The notes: generated by a model not told the origin, from the sequence alone. A stretch of DNA of 64,000 bases from Okapia johnstoni (GCA_024291935.2 CM044310.1:81838713-81902712), one strand, 5' to 3'. Positions 43,902-55,393 are shown, counted from the stretch's first letter. Made by a program: numbers and translations.

Positions 43902-46900
43902 CAGTTCAGTTTTGTCATTCAGTCATGTCCGACTCTTTGCGACCTCATGAACTGCAGCACGCCAGGCCTCCCTGCCCATCATCAACTCCCTGAGTCCACC
44001 CGAACCCATGTCCATTGAGTCGGTGATGCCATCCAGCCATCTCATCCTCTGTCATCCTCTTCTCCTGCCTTCAATCTTTCCCAGCATCAGGATCTTTTCA
44101 AATGAGTCAGTTCTTCGCATTAGGTGGCCAAAGTATTGGAGTTTCAGCTTCAGCATCAGTTCTTCCAATGAATATTCAGGACTGATTCCCTTTAGGATGG
44201 ACTGGTTGGATCTCCTTGCAGTCCAAGGGACTCTCAAGAGTCTTCTCCAACACCACAGTTCAAAAGCATCAATTCTTCAGCGCTCAGCTTTCTTTATAGT
44301 CCAACTCTCACATCCATACATGACCACTGGAAAAAACATAGCCTTGACTAGACGGACCTTTGTTGGCAAAGTAATGTCTCTGCTTTTTAATATGCTATCT
44401 AGGTTGGTCACAACTTTCCTTCCAAGGAGTAAGGGTCTTTTAATTTCGTGGCTGCAGTCACCATCTGCAGTGATTTTGGAGCCCATAAAAATAAAGTCAG
44501 CCACTGTTTCCACTGCTTCCCCATCTATCTGCCATGAAGTGATGGGACCGGATGCCATGATCTAAGTTTTCTGAATGTTGAGCTTTAAGCCAACTTTTTC
44601 ACTCTCCTCTTTCACTTTCATCAAGAGGCTCTTTAGTTCTTCTTCACTTTCTGTCATAAGGGTGGTGTCATCTGCATAGCTGAGGTTATTGATATTTCTC
44701 CCAGCAATCTTGATTCCAGCTTGTGCTTCCTCCAGCACAGCATTTCTCATGATGTTCTCTGCATATAAGTTAAATAATCAGAGTGACAATATACAGCCTT
44801 GACGTACTCCTTTTCCTATTTGGAACCAGTCTGTTTTTCCATGTCCAGTTCTAACTGTTGCTTCCTGACCTGCATACAAATTTCTCAAGAGGCAGGTCAG
44901 GTGGTCTGGTATTCCCATCTCTTTCAGAATTTTCCACAGTTTATTGTGATCCACACAGTCAAAGGCTTTGGCATAGTCAATAAAGCAGAAATAGATGTTT
45001 TTCTGGAACTCTCTTGCTTTTTCGATGATCCAGCGGATATTGGCAATTTGATCTCTGGTTCCTCTGCCTTTTCTAAATCCAGCTTGAACATCTGGAAGTT
45101 CACAGTTCACGTATTACTGAAGCCTGGCTTGGAGACTTTTGAGCATTACTTTACTAGCGTGTGAGATGAGTGTAATTGTGGGTAGTTTGAGCATTCTTTG
45201 GCATTGCCTTTCTTTGGGATTGGAATGAAAACTGACCTTTTCCAGTCCTGTGGCCACTGTTGAGTTTTCCAAATTTGCTGGCATATTGAGTGCAGCACGT
45301 TCAGAGCGTCATCTTTTAGGATTTGAATTAGCTCAACTGGTATTCCATCACCTCCACTAGCTTTGTTCATAGTGATGCTTTCTAAGATGCTTTCTACTTG
45401 ACTTCACATTCCAGGATGTCTGGCTCTAGGTGAGTGATCACACCATTGTGATTGTCTGGGTCATGAAGAACTTTTTTGTACAATTCTTCTGTGTATTCTT
45501 GCCATCTCTTCTTAATATCTTCTGCTTCTGTTAGGTCCCTACCATTTCTGTCCTTTATTGAGCCCATCTTTGCATGAAATGTTCCCTTGGTATCTCTAAT
45601 TTTCTTGAAGAGATCTCTGGTCTTTCCCATTCTATTGTTTTCCTCTATTTCTTTGCACTGATCGCTGAGGAAGGCTCTCTTATCTCTCCTTCCTATTCTT
45701 TGGAACTCTGCATTCCTTTGCTTTTCACTTCTTGTCTTTTCACAGCTATCTGTCAGGCCTTCTCACACAGCCACTTTGCTTTTTTGCATTTCTTTTTCTT
45801 GGGGATGGTCTTGATTCTTGTCTCCTGTACAATGTCATGAACCTCCATCCATAGTTCATCAGGCATTCTGTCTATCAGATCTAGCCCTTTAAATCTATTT
45901 CTCACTTCTACTGTATAGTCATAAGGGATTTGATTTAGGTCATACCTGAATGGTCTAGTGGTTTTCTCCACTTTCTTCAATTTCAGTCTGATTTTGGCAA
46001 TAAGCAGTTCATGATCTGAGCCACAGTCAGCTCCTGTTTTTTTTTTTGCTGACTGTATAGAGCTTCTCCATCTTTGGATGTAAAGAATATAATCAATCTG
46101 ATTTCTGTGTTGACAGTCTGGTGATGTCCATGTGTAGAGTCTTCTCTTGTGCTGTTGGAATAGGGTGTTTGCTATGACCAGTGCGTTCTCTTGGCAGAAC
46201 TCTGTTAGCCTTTGCCCTGCTTCATTCTGTACTCCAGGCCAAATTTGCCCGTTACTCCAGGTGTTCTTTGACTTCCTACTTTCGCACTCCAGTCCCCTAT
46301 AATGAAAAGGACATCTTTTTTGGGTGTTAGTTCTAGAAGGCCTTGTAGGTCTTCATATAACTGTTCAACTTCAGCTTCTTCGGCGTTACTGGTTGGGGCA
46401 TAGACTTGGATTACCATGATATTGAATGGTTTGCCCTGGAAACGAACAGAGATCATTCTGTTGTTTTTGAGATTGCATCCAAGTACTGCATTTCAGACTC
46501 TTTGTTGACCATGATGGCTACTCCATTTCTTCTAAGGGATTCCTGCCCACAGCAGTAGATATAATGGTCATCTGAGTTAAATTCACCCATTCCAGTCCAT
46601 CTTAGTTCACTGATTCCTAGAATGTCGATGTTCACTCTTGTCATCTCCTGTCTGACCACTTCCAATTTGCCCTGATTCATGGAGCTAACATTCCAGGTTC
46701 CTATGCAATATTGTTCTTTACAGCATCGAATTTTGCTTCTATCACCAGTCCCATTCACAACTGGGTGTTGTTTTTGCTTTGGCTCCATCCCATCATTCTT
46801 TCTGGAGTTATTTCTCCACTGATCTCCGGTAGCATATTGGGCACCTACCGACCTGGGGAGTTCATCTTTCAGTGTCCTATCTTTTTGCCTTTTCATACTG

Positions 46901-47223
46901 TTCATGGGGTTCTCAAGGCAAGAATACTGAAGTGGTTTGCCATTCCCTTCTCCAGTGGACCACATTCTGTCAGAACTCTCCACCATGACCTGTCCGTCTT
47001 GGGTGGCCCCACACGGCATGGCTTAGTTTCACTGAGTTAGACAAGGGTGTGGTCCATGTGATCAGATTGGCTAGTTGTCCATGACTGTAGTTTCAGCCTG
47101 TCTGCCCCCTGATACCCTCTCTCAGTGCCCACCATCTTACTGGGTTTCTCTTACCTTAGAAGTGGGGCCTCTCTTCACGGCTGCTCCAACAAAGCATGGC
47201 CGCTGTCCCTTACCTCCCTTACC
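43902..47223 (-). mobile_element. Full-length BovB LINE, antisense, with TSD
   Basis: About 3.3 kb covering 5' UTR (sense starts near GACAGCGGCCATGCTTTGTTG), endonuclease, RT and 3' UTR (antisense start CAGTTCAGTTTTGTCATTC). Likely TSD CTGAGCCTT at 43893-43901 and 47224-47232. Length agrees with a complete BovB. Confidence 0.93.
44050..47019 (-). pseudogene. BovB endonuclease-reverse transcriptase ORF, broken
   Basis: In transcription order the pieces are 47019-46453 (endonuclease start: DILGISELRWTGMGEFNSDD), 46456-46205 (QVYAPTSNAEEAEVEQ; GDWSAKVGSQ, with Ser where GDWN has Asn), 45980-45753 (linker), 45630-45394, 45370-45146 (RT start: GDGIPVELIQILKDD), 45110-44778 (FDCVDHNKLWKILKEMG; RQGCILS), 44750-44562 (YADD at 44667-44678) and 44558-44277. 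Frameshifts and stops separate them, so the copy is inactive. It is closer to the family consensus than the copy at 9.5-12.7 kb. Confidence 0.92.
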
Positions 47224-47232
47224 CTGAGCCTT

Positions 47233-47450
47233 GGGGTTGATCAATCCTGCAGAGAACAAAACTCAAAACATAAAGGGGAAGATGCCTGATGAACCCACTC
47301 CAGCTCCCTGCCCCAAAAGGACTTTTCTGAACCTTCAGACAGGGGTTGAGGAGGGAGCACCTGCCATGTACACCAGGCCTGACCCCAGCTCCTCAGAGCT
47401 CTGCCAAATCCTCTCTGGGCCCAGACTGGGCACCTCGATGGATATCCAAG
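47233..47450. other. Unique sequence, no gene seen
   Basis: A 77-codon plus frame (47231-47464) is Pro/Glu-rich, with no recognised domain. Confidence 0.35.
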
Positions 47451-47451
47451 G

Positions 47452-47803
47452 GTCAGCAAACTAGAGTCTGGGGGCCAAATACAGCCTGCTGTCTGTATTA
47501 GTATGGCCTGCAAGCCAGAATGGTTTCCTCATATTTATTTATTTATTGCCTGTGCCATTCAGGATGCTGGATCTTTGTTCCCTGACTAGGGATTGAATCC
47601 AGGCCTCCTGCAGTGGAAGCATGGAGTCTAACCACTGGATTGCCAGGAATGTCCAGTTTTCTCATTTTTAAATGCTTATATTTTAAATGGCTATGTAAAT
47701 ATATACATAATATCCTTATTTTTGCTACTTGGCCCCCAAAGCCTAAAAAAAAAAAAACGGTTTACTATCTGGCCCTTTAAAAAGAAGTTCGCAAACCCTT
47801 GGT
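47452..47803. mobile_element. hAT/MER1-type DNA transposon split by a CHR SINE
   Basis: Left end GTCAGCAAACTAGAGTCTGG, right end ACTATCTGGCCC..GTTCGCAAACCC: the terminal inverted repeats of a common mammalian hAT-type element. Interrupted by the SINE at 47526-47655. Confidence 0.75.
47526..47655 (-). repeat. Short CHR-type SINE, antisense, nested
   Basis: Antisense tRNA unit (TTCCCTGACTAGGGATTGAA; CCACTGGATTGCCAGGAATG). Similar flanks GGTTTCCTCAT and AGTTTTCTCAT are the probable TSD. Confidence 0.85.
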
Positions 47804-48532
47804 CTAAGTCCATGCCTTTTGACATCCTGGTCCTCCGCTCTCAGATTCTCACAAGTGGATTTTGTTCCAAACTTTCTGTTGTGACACTTGGAATAAACTT
47901 TCTCAAGCATCCAAAACAGTCAGGCTCCCAGACGGGTCATAAAGGCAGACCGTGGACCCATAACACACCTGAAATGCTCTATTCCTCAGAATCCAACATC
48001 CGTCTTCCTAGAACTCTGGCCCCCAGGGGTGTGACACGTGGTCCCAGCACTCTGTCACCTCTCTCGGTGACAGTCTGCCGGGCACAGTTCTCAGCCAACG
48101 GGACATTTTCTCACAGTTTTAAAGCTAGCTCTTTTTAAGGCCCGGAAGAGTTTTGTTTTCCAACTAATGCAAAGATGGGAAGCAATTGAGGGCAAGAAGA
48201 TTTCTTCCTGAGCCCTCCTGCCTTTTATTCACTCACTTCTCACGGGAACAGGGCTGTGGCCAAGGCTCAGGGAAGCACGGTGAGCACAGCTGAAGGAAGG
48301 GAGGAAACAAAGACAGGGCAGCAAGAGAGCACAGGCTGTGTTGGGAACAGAGAAGATGCCAAACTGATACACTCTCCTCATTCCGAAAGTCAACAGGTCA
48401 CAAACGGAAAAGGGTGCAGAAATGTTGGTCCCAGGGCTTCAGAGCTTCAACGCACTGACCCTGCCAATAAGAGACATATCCGCTACAGCTCCCAGAGCAA
48501 GTGGGCCTATTCCCTCAACCACAATCCACCAT
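47804..48532. other. Unique sequence, no gene seen
   Basis: A hydrophilic 92-codon plus frame (48256-48534) is not recognised. Confidence 0.4.
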
Positions 48533-48546
48533 AAAGAGTCAAGGTG

Positions 48547-48841
48547 AGGACTTCCCTGGTGGTCTAGTGGTTAAAAATCTGCCTGCCAATGCAGAGGACA
48601 CTGGTTCGCTCCCTGGCCCGGGAAGATCCCACATGCTGCAGGGCAACTATACCCGTGCGCCACAGTTACTGAAGCCCTTGTGTCCTTGAGTCCACGTTTC
48701 GAAACAAGAGAAGCCACTGCAGTGAGAAGCCCATGGACTGCAACTAGAGAGTAGCCTCCCCCACCATTGGCTGCAACTAGAGAAAGCCCATGCACAGCAA
48801 CGAAGACTCAGCACACCCCAAAATAAATAAATATTTTTTAA
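48547..48841 (+). repeat. CHR SINE, full length, with TSD
   Basis: Head GACTTCCCTGGTGGTCTAG, full CHR body and AAATAAATAAA tail. Exact 14-bp TSD AAAGAGTCAAGGTG at 48533-48546 and 48842-48855. Confidence 0.96.
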
Positions 48842-48855
48842 AAAGAGTCAAGGTG

Positions 48856-49478
48856 GAAATATTGTGCCCATAGGAAAGACTTTTTTTGGTTAAAATCATC
48901 CCTGTTCACAAAAGAGGCCAAAGCAGTATCTGATTCTTGTGAACAAATGCACCCCCAGGTCTAAATTTTAGTTAAGACCCAGGTGAAAGGCCACCTTCCC
49001 ATGCAGACTTCACTGACAACTTCCTCTTTAACACAGAAGATCGAAAACATGCTCTCATCCGGTTCCTTCTCCACTCCCACCGTCAGTACACAGGGAGGAC
49101 AGGAGAGGAGCAGAGGGCATGAACAAATATTTAACGAGAGGAATGGAGGGAAGGGTGACTAAGGGAGGAAGCTGCATACTAGGTGCCTGAACTCTTTACG
49201 TTCAAGAGCCAAGGACGGTTCTGAGGCTGGGCATACCAGTGTCCACGGAGGGACTAGCTTGACTGGGAGCTTGACCCTCTCCTCCCAGAGGTAAGAGCTG
49301 GGTGTCTGATGAGCCCCGAGAGCAGCAGGATCCAGTGTGGACTGAAGTTAGTCAACTCAGGATTTCCAGTTATATAAGCCAATCAAGTTCTCTTCCTTTG
49401 AGCTGGGCTCCACGTCACTGGCAATGAGAGGAGTCCACAGTAGTACAGCTGCATTAAAACACTACAGAATTCAGGGTG
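48856..49478. other. Unique sequence, no gene seen
   Basis: No repeat or coding pattern recognised. Confidence 0.4.
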
Positions 49479-49495
49479 CTTACTATGACAGCTTT

Positions 49496-49790
49496 TTTTT
49501 TTTTTTTTTACTTATTTTTTATTTTTGGCTGTGCTGGGTCTTTGTTGCTGCACGTGGGCTTTTCTCTAGTTATGGTGAACAGGGGCTACACCCTAGTTGT
49601 CATGCACAGGCTTCTCACTGCAGTGGCTTTTCTTGTTGCAGAGCATGGACTCTAGGCATGTGGGCTTCAGTAGTTGCAGCATATGGGCTTAGCTGCCCCA
49701 CAGCATATGGAATCTTCCTGGACCAAGGATTGAACCCATGTCCCCTGCGTTGGCAGGTGGATTCTTAACCGCTGGACCACCAGGGAAGTC
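49496..49790 (-). repeat. CHR SINE, antisense, with TSD
   Basis: Antisense CHR from oligo(T) to CCACCAGGGAAGT. Flanks CTTACTATGACAGCTTT (49479-49495) and CTTATTATGACAACTTT (49791-49807) are a 17-bp TSD with two changes. Confidence 0.94.
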
Positions 49791-49807
49791 CTTATTATGA
49801 CAACTTT

Positions 49808-51235
49808 AAGTCACTCTAACTGTGGCTACAAACCTTGGTCAAAGATCTTCTCTAAAAGTCTTCCCTGTATTAAAACTTAAAGCAACTCACTCAAGAGAAA
49901 TAGCACCCAGTGAGCTACAAAGTGTCTCTTGTGGTCTTCTGAAGATGTAATATTCATGAAAAATGTGACAGCAAACACTGCAATTGCTCTAAACGGTCCT
50001 ACTTCCTTGGGAAAATTCTCGTGGAAACAAGAAAGCTACTGCTCCACTGGAGCCCTGCAGGGAAGCACTGACCTGCAGCAGAAGGAGACCTCCCAGCCTC
50101 TCACCTATCAAAGGGGACTGGGCAGAGACCAGGTCAGGAGGGCCTGGGAACCATCTCTTTCCAGGGGTTGGAAGGAGTGGAGGCAGGTTGCCCGTGATGG
50201 ATGTATGAGGAAATGAGGAATGATTTGCCCTGAAATGAGGAATGATCACTGCCAGCCAAAGGATTTGGCATCCCAAAGCCTGGAAAAATGAAGAAAACAA
50301 ATGGAAGGCAGGCGCCTGCTGCAGAGGCCAGTGAGCTGCACAGGGAACAGCTCAGGCAACTCTAGGAGACCTTCACATCTTCTGACTTCACAGGTTCTAT
50401 GATCAAAACGCAGGATGTTAGCTGGACTTACTGAGATGAGCACCACACAATACACACAAATATTGAATCATCACGCTGTTCAGCTGAAACTAGTAAATGT
50501 TAAGGGTCAAATCTCAAGTAAAATAAAGACAAATTGCTCAGAAAGAAACAAAACTGTTGTTTTAAGCTTATGAGTTCCCTTCCCACCCTGAGAAAGTGAG
50601 TTCAATAAAACACATTCTGCATTTAAAATATGAATAAAATAATAAGAGTAAAATATATTCTTTGAATATAAATAATGAAAATATGAATAAAATAAAAAAT
50701 AAGAAGAACAATTTATTTAAAGCTTTTTTAACATGGTCCTATAACTTCAGCTGCTTTTCCCTACAAGTATTATTATTTTCTTCTCACCTACTTAACTCAG
50801 AGTATTATTTTCTTCTCACCTACTTAACTCAAAACAAGCAATCTGAAAAGTCACTGCTTCAAGGACTCAGCTTATAGCTGAAGTGCTTTTAAAATCGATG
50901 AGGAACTGCTTCTTCACATTCACCATACACTTCAAGGCACTCTTCAAAATGTCTTAGTTAACAAACTTAGAATCAGAAAAATAAACGGATAAAGAATTGA
51001 AACTATTTCCTATGTGCCCATCTATATAAAGAGGCCATCCCATTTATGTATTAAATTCTGGTTCAAAAGAAAATGTAGCTTCAGAAGAAGCATTTTATCT
51101 TATAAAAGTTAAACATTAAAACAGTGTATTCCCATCTGGAACATGTTCAAATTAGATATCATTGTATTACAGAGGTATATTCTCTTAATTGAATGAAAAA
51201 TTCTTACTTTTCTTTGATATATAGATTCATAGAAA
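49808..51235. other. Unique sequence; no exon recognised
   Basis: Downstream exons of the NCOA5-like gene might lie here or further left on the minus strand, but none could be identified. 50600-50720 is AT-rich and low in complexity. Confidence 0.4.
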
Positions 51236-51540
51236 AGAAATTTGGGGGGAGACTCACAGACTCAGAAAATGAACTTATGGTTGCCAAGGAGAAGGGATAG
51301 TTAAGGAGTTTGGGATGGTCATGCACACACTGCTATATTTACAATGGATAACCAACAAGGATCTATTGTATAGCACACAGAACTCTGCTCAATGTTATGT
51401 GCCGGCCTGGAAGGAAGGGAGGTTTGGGGGAGAATGGATACATGTGGATGATGGCTGAGGCCCTTCACTGTTCACCTGAAACTACCACATTGTTCATCAG
51501 CTATACCCCAATACAAAATAAAAAGTTCAAAAAATAAATT
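51236..51540 (+). mobile_element. Ruminant L1 3' end, sense
   Basis: GAACTTATGGTTGCCAAGG..TAGCACACAGAACTCTGCTC..CACCTGAAACTACCACATTG and a terminal CCCCAATACAAAATAAAAAG then (TTAA/AATT)n tail. It abuts the end of the NCOA5-like exon at 51588. Confidence 0.9.
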
Positions 51541-51587
51541 AATTAATTAAATAGAGAAGAGAAGGGACAGGGCCAAATATCTTCCAC

Positions 51588-51855
51588 TTGTCCTTTCCTG
51601 GTCTCCAGGTAGTCGATGAGTAGGTCCAGCTCATTCCTGTACAAATGTTTGCCCTCACTCAACAGGAAGAAAAGACGCTGGATGCCCAAGGGACAGTGTA
51701 GCTGGTAAGGCACTCCTGGGCCATAAAGTCATTTACCAGATCTCCAGCCCTCAGAGAAATGCCAGTGTGTTTCTGCTGCTCCCATTTAGCGAAAAATCTC
51801 CTGTATTCTTCAGCCACCAGCACCAGGGCATTCTCCAAAGGCATATGACGATGTA
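51588..51855 (-). pseudogene. NCOA5-like exon: LxxLL (NR-box) segment, decayed
   Basis: NCOA5 is a nuclear protein that binds oestrogen receptors through one LxxLL motif. Read from 51855 down, the block gives HRHMPLENALVLVAEEYRR, which matches HRNMPQADAMVLVARNYER of NCOA5 as I recall it. After a one-base frame change near 51700-51720 it continues GIQRLFFLLSEGKHL and LIDYLETRK, against AIQSLINLLADNRYL and IINYLRERK. LFFLL is an LxxLL motif in the same place as LINLL. Directly upstream is a pyrimidine-rich tract (CTCTTCTTGTCCCT) ending in GG (51857-51856) instead of AG. With AG there, the phase would match the donor at 56157. The 3' boundary is uncertain. Frameshift plus lost acceptor mean this copy is very likely non-functional. 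Confidence 0.72.
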
Positions 51856-51876
51856 CCAGGGACAAGAAGAGCCTGC

Positions 51877-52092
51877 GTGTGCCTGTGTGCTGAAGTCACT
51901 GCAGTCGTGCCCAACTCTTTGCGACCCCATGGACTGTAGCCTGCCAGGCTCCTTTGTCCATGGACTTTTCCAGGCAAGAACACGGGAGTGGGTTGCCATG
52001 CCCTTCTCCAGGGGATCTTCCTGACCCAGGGATCAAACCCATGTCTCTTATGTCTCCGGCATTGGCAGGAGGTTCTTTAATGCTAGCGCCAC
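51877..52092 (-). repeat. Bov-tA SINE inserted beside the exon acceptor
   Basis: Antisense Bov-A and tRNA head (GGCATTGGCAGGAGGTTC..CTAGCGCCACC). Exact 14-bp TSD CAAGAAGAGCCTGC at 51863-51876 and 52093-52106. The target is the polypyrimidine tract just upstream of the NCOA5-like exon. Confidence 0.95.
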
Positions 52093-52106
52093 CAAGAAGA
52101 GCCTGC

Positions 52107-53868
52107 TTTACATCAAATGGGTGCCCTGGTTTCTTTTAAAACACATTTACACATTTAAAACACATTTAAAAGACAAGGGGAAAAGCAATCAGAAAAGAAC
52201 ATAGTTAACCTAAGGATATGATGTTGAAACTGTTTCAGCTTTCAGTGCAGATGTGACTATCTACTGATTCAAGATACTGGGATCCTCAACAGCAGGTGCC
52301 CTGTTGGATTTCAAAATCAAACAGTACATTCTGTTACAAAGAGACAGAATGTGACAGCTTGGTTTAGGGTTTGAAGGCAAACCCTTACTTCATAATTGGA
52401 TAGTTTCACGCTAAGCTAATGAGAGAGAGACACAGAGACAAACAGTGAGAGCAAGGAAGGGAGAGATAGAAAAGGTGGGGGGAGGAAGAGAGGAAGAGAG
52501 AAAGAAAGAGAAAGAGTGAGAGATGGGAGAGGGAGGAGGGGAGGAATAGGTGGCCTGCAAGTCAATGGGAATTCTTATGGCTAAACAAAGCTAGCCTACA
52601 AATAAGACAGGATGCAACGTAAACCACCACTGGCCACTTGAAAAGCTAAGAGAAACAACAACAAAACCCCTAAAGGGGAAGGTTTGCATTTGGTTTCAGC
52701 AATGAGGGTATATGACTTGAGTGTGATTCACGGAAGAAGCAACCAGGCCCTGAGAATGGCAGCCTTTAGACAGTAGAGTAGGGTGAAAAAAAAAACAAAG
52801 AGTGAGGCAGGGGCTGCTGTTTTTCATTATGAACCTTGTAGTGCCTATCTTTTAACTTTGTAAAAGCAATAGAGAAAAGGCAGACAGACAGACACGCCGT
52901 GCAGGGCCTCCAGGCTCTGTCACTGTAAGATGAGGAGTCCTTTACCTGGCTCCAGTCTTCGGCTCAGGTCTATGAGATCTTAAACAGTACTGAAAGCCCT
53001 TCCAGGTCAGATCAGCAGAGCTCCAACTACTACATAAAAAATAAATTCTAGACACCAAGAATAGCTTTCATATAACTTCCTGGCTGTAGTCAATGCAACG
53101 TTACCTTCTGATCTCTCCCAAGCTGATCTACAGAGAGTAAGACTGAATAAAAGTTTAATTTTAAATGGGAGGCCTCTACCCTATCTTGCCATATATCACT
53201 GGCTTCTGAACAAATTTATGCCCCAAGGGACACCACAGAGCTAATGTGGAGATTACGGTACTTAGCTAAATCTTAAACTGTGTTTATTAAGATTACATTT
53301 AGGAAGCAATATGAACATATATTTCTCTTCAGGTGTTGAAGTTTTGTTGTTTGACTATTTTAAATATTTGTCTCAGTGCAAAAGCAGCTCCACACACTTT
53401 TGAATAATGACTGCATGCAAGGTATGAAGCAAGCTGCTGGCTACAAAAGCATTGTTAGAGAGAGCCCAGCCAAGATAAATCTTGCTAAAATAGATGGAGC
53501 TTATAGGAGGAAACAACATGCTCTATTTACCTATGATCTGAGTTCAGGAATTAAATTCATGGATAAGAAATGAAACATTTATCTGTTCATACTATTCTGG
53601 ACATGAAAAAGAAACTATCTTCTGAATTTGTTGCATGTTAAAAAATAGGTTATGCTTTTTCTGAAGGAGTGTTGGGTTTTTTTTAAGTATTTTAGTATTC
53701 AACAAATTATTCAATCTACTTGAGTGATAATCTTCTAAACGATCTTGCAGGAACATAACATGCAAATAACCACATGTGATTAACCTTTTGCACAACCTGT
53801 TCAAGTTACACCGTTCCCCACCCTAGCCTAGGAGACTGGGATTTGTGATTTTTGAAACTATGCATTTT
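52107..53868. other. Unique sequence with a purine-rich tract
   Basis: 52424-52545 is almost all A/G on the plus strand (GAGAGAGAGA..GGAAGAGAGGAAGAGAG). A 65-codon plus frame at 53376-53573 is not recognised. If the NCOA5-like gene model is right, this is intronic. Confidence 0.45.
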
Positions 53869-54070
53869 GAGGACTTCCCTGATGGTCCAATGGTTAAGAC
53901 TTCACCTTCTAATGCAGGAGATGTGTGTTCAATCCCTGATCAGGGAGCTAAGATCCGATATGTCTCACGACCCACCAAAAAACCAGAACATAAAAACAAC
54001 AGAAGCAAGACTGTAACAAATTCAATAAAGACTTCAAAGATGGTCCACACCAAAAATTTTTTCTAAAAAC
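53869..54070 (+). repeat. CHR-related tRNA SINE
   Basis: Head AGGACTTCCCTGATGGTCC, then CCAGAACATAAAAACAACAG and AATAAAGACTTCAAAGATGG. Same tail subtype as 35411-35600. Confidence 0.85.
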
Positions 54071-54182
54071 TTATTAAAAATTGAATTTTCTTTTACATTT
54101 TCAGAACTTATATATGACATAAATATGGTTTAGTCTTACTGTTTCTTTAAAATAAATTAGACATTTCCTATGATTAGAAAAG

Positions 54183-54418
54183 GGGCTTCCCAGGTGGCAC
54201 TAGCGGTAAAAAATAAAAACCACCTGCCAATGCAGGAGACATAAGAGATGTAGTTTCCATCCCTGGGTTGGGAAGATCCCCTGGAGGAGGACATGGCAAC
54301 CCACTCCAGTATTCTTGCCTGGAGAATACCCTGGACAGAGGAAGCTAGAGGGCTACAGTCCGTGGGGTCACAAAGAGTCCGACATGACTAAAGCGACTTA
54401 GCACACATGCACACATGC
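54183..54418 (+). repeat. Bov-tA SINE
   Basis: tRNA head GGGCTTCCCAGGTGGCACTAG and Bov-A body. TSD TTAGAAAA on both sides. Confidence 0.93.
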
Positions 54419-54426
54419 TTAGAAAA

Positions 54427-54986
54427 ACTGTAATTTCATACTCATGAGTCAGAACTGGCTAGGGGGGTGTGCATGGCTACAAAGAGGCAAAGCAAATGGA
54501 ATGGTCAGAATAAAAGATATCCTGGCCTCCTCCCAAGACAGGAAGCAAGTTTCTTCACTACCGTCTTTTCACACCCAATATCATGGCTGGATTATAGACC
54601 ATCAGTCCTACACTGGCCTCTCTGCAGGCTCCAGGAGCTATAAGCAGTATATAAATTCAGCTACTAGTGTTCCACAAGGTCTCTGCCCAAAGCAAATGTC
54701 TCCTGAGTCAGTAACGAAAACCCTACACTGCTAAGGAGACTTGAGCTGGGACAGATGATCCAGGGCCTGCAGGAGAAGTGGGCCTGGTTGCTGCTCAAAT
54801 GAACAGAGAAAAGAAGCAGAGTTGGCCTGACATCCTATAGACATCCTGGCACAGGAGGAACTCAACACATTAGGACTGAACAGAAAATTTCCAAGAGCGT
54901 CTGCAAAGATGAGAGGACCAGAAAACCCACGCTTCTCTGGGGTTTGGCTCTAGGCAAGCTACTAAGGACCTTCACAAGCAGGCCCC
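54427..54986. other. Unique sequence, no gene seen
   Basis: A 96-codon plus frame at 54444-54734 is not recognised. Confidence 0.4.
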
Positions 54987-54996
54987 CTCCTCTCTT

Positions 54997-55393
54997 TTTT
55001 AAAATTTATTTATTTATATATTATTTAAAAATCTTCAATTGGTATGCTGTTTTCTAATTTATTTATTTTGGTTGCCCTGGGTCTTTGTTGCTGCACACAG
55101 GTTTTCTCTAGTTTCGGAGAGCAGGGGCTACTCTTTGCTGCAGTGCGCTGGCTTCTCATTGCAGTGGCTTCTCTTGCTGTGGGGCACAGGCTCTAGGCAG
55201 GTGAGCTTTAGTAGTTGTGGCCCACAGGTTCAGTAGTTGCAGCTCACGGGCTCTAGAGAGCAGGCTCAATAGTTGTGGCACATGGGTTTAGTTGCTCTGC
55301 ATCGTGTGGAATCTTCCTGGACCAGGGATCAAACCCATGTCTCCCGCATTGGCAGGCGGATTTCCATCCACTTTGCCACCAGGGAAGTCGCTC
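54997..55393 (-). repeat. CHR SINE, antisense, extended tail
   Basis: Antisense CHR preceded by an unusually long AT-rich tail (54997-55070). Exact 10-bp TSD CTCCTCTCTT at 54987-54996 and 55394-55403. Confidence 0.93.

Noticed and set aside
48547..48841. tRNA-like sequence with B-box
   Set aside because: It is the pol III head of a CHR SINE, as are all other tRNA-like hits in the window; none folds as a genuine tRNA gene in context.
49989..50300. Pro-rich minus-strand frame as a possible next NCOA5-like exon
   Set aside because: Position and strand are suitable, but I could not align it with the NCOA5 C-terminal part and its boundaries lack convincing splice signals.
51588..51855. Processed (reverse-transcribed) copy of NCOA5
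   Set aside because: The related blocks are separated by about 4-5 kb with splice-like boundaries, there is no poly(A) end tied to them, and divergence is too high for a recent retrocopy.
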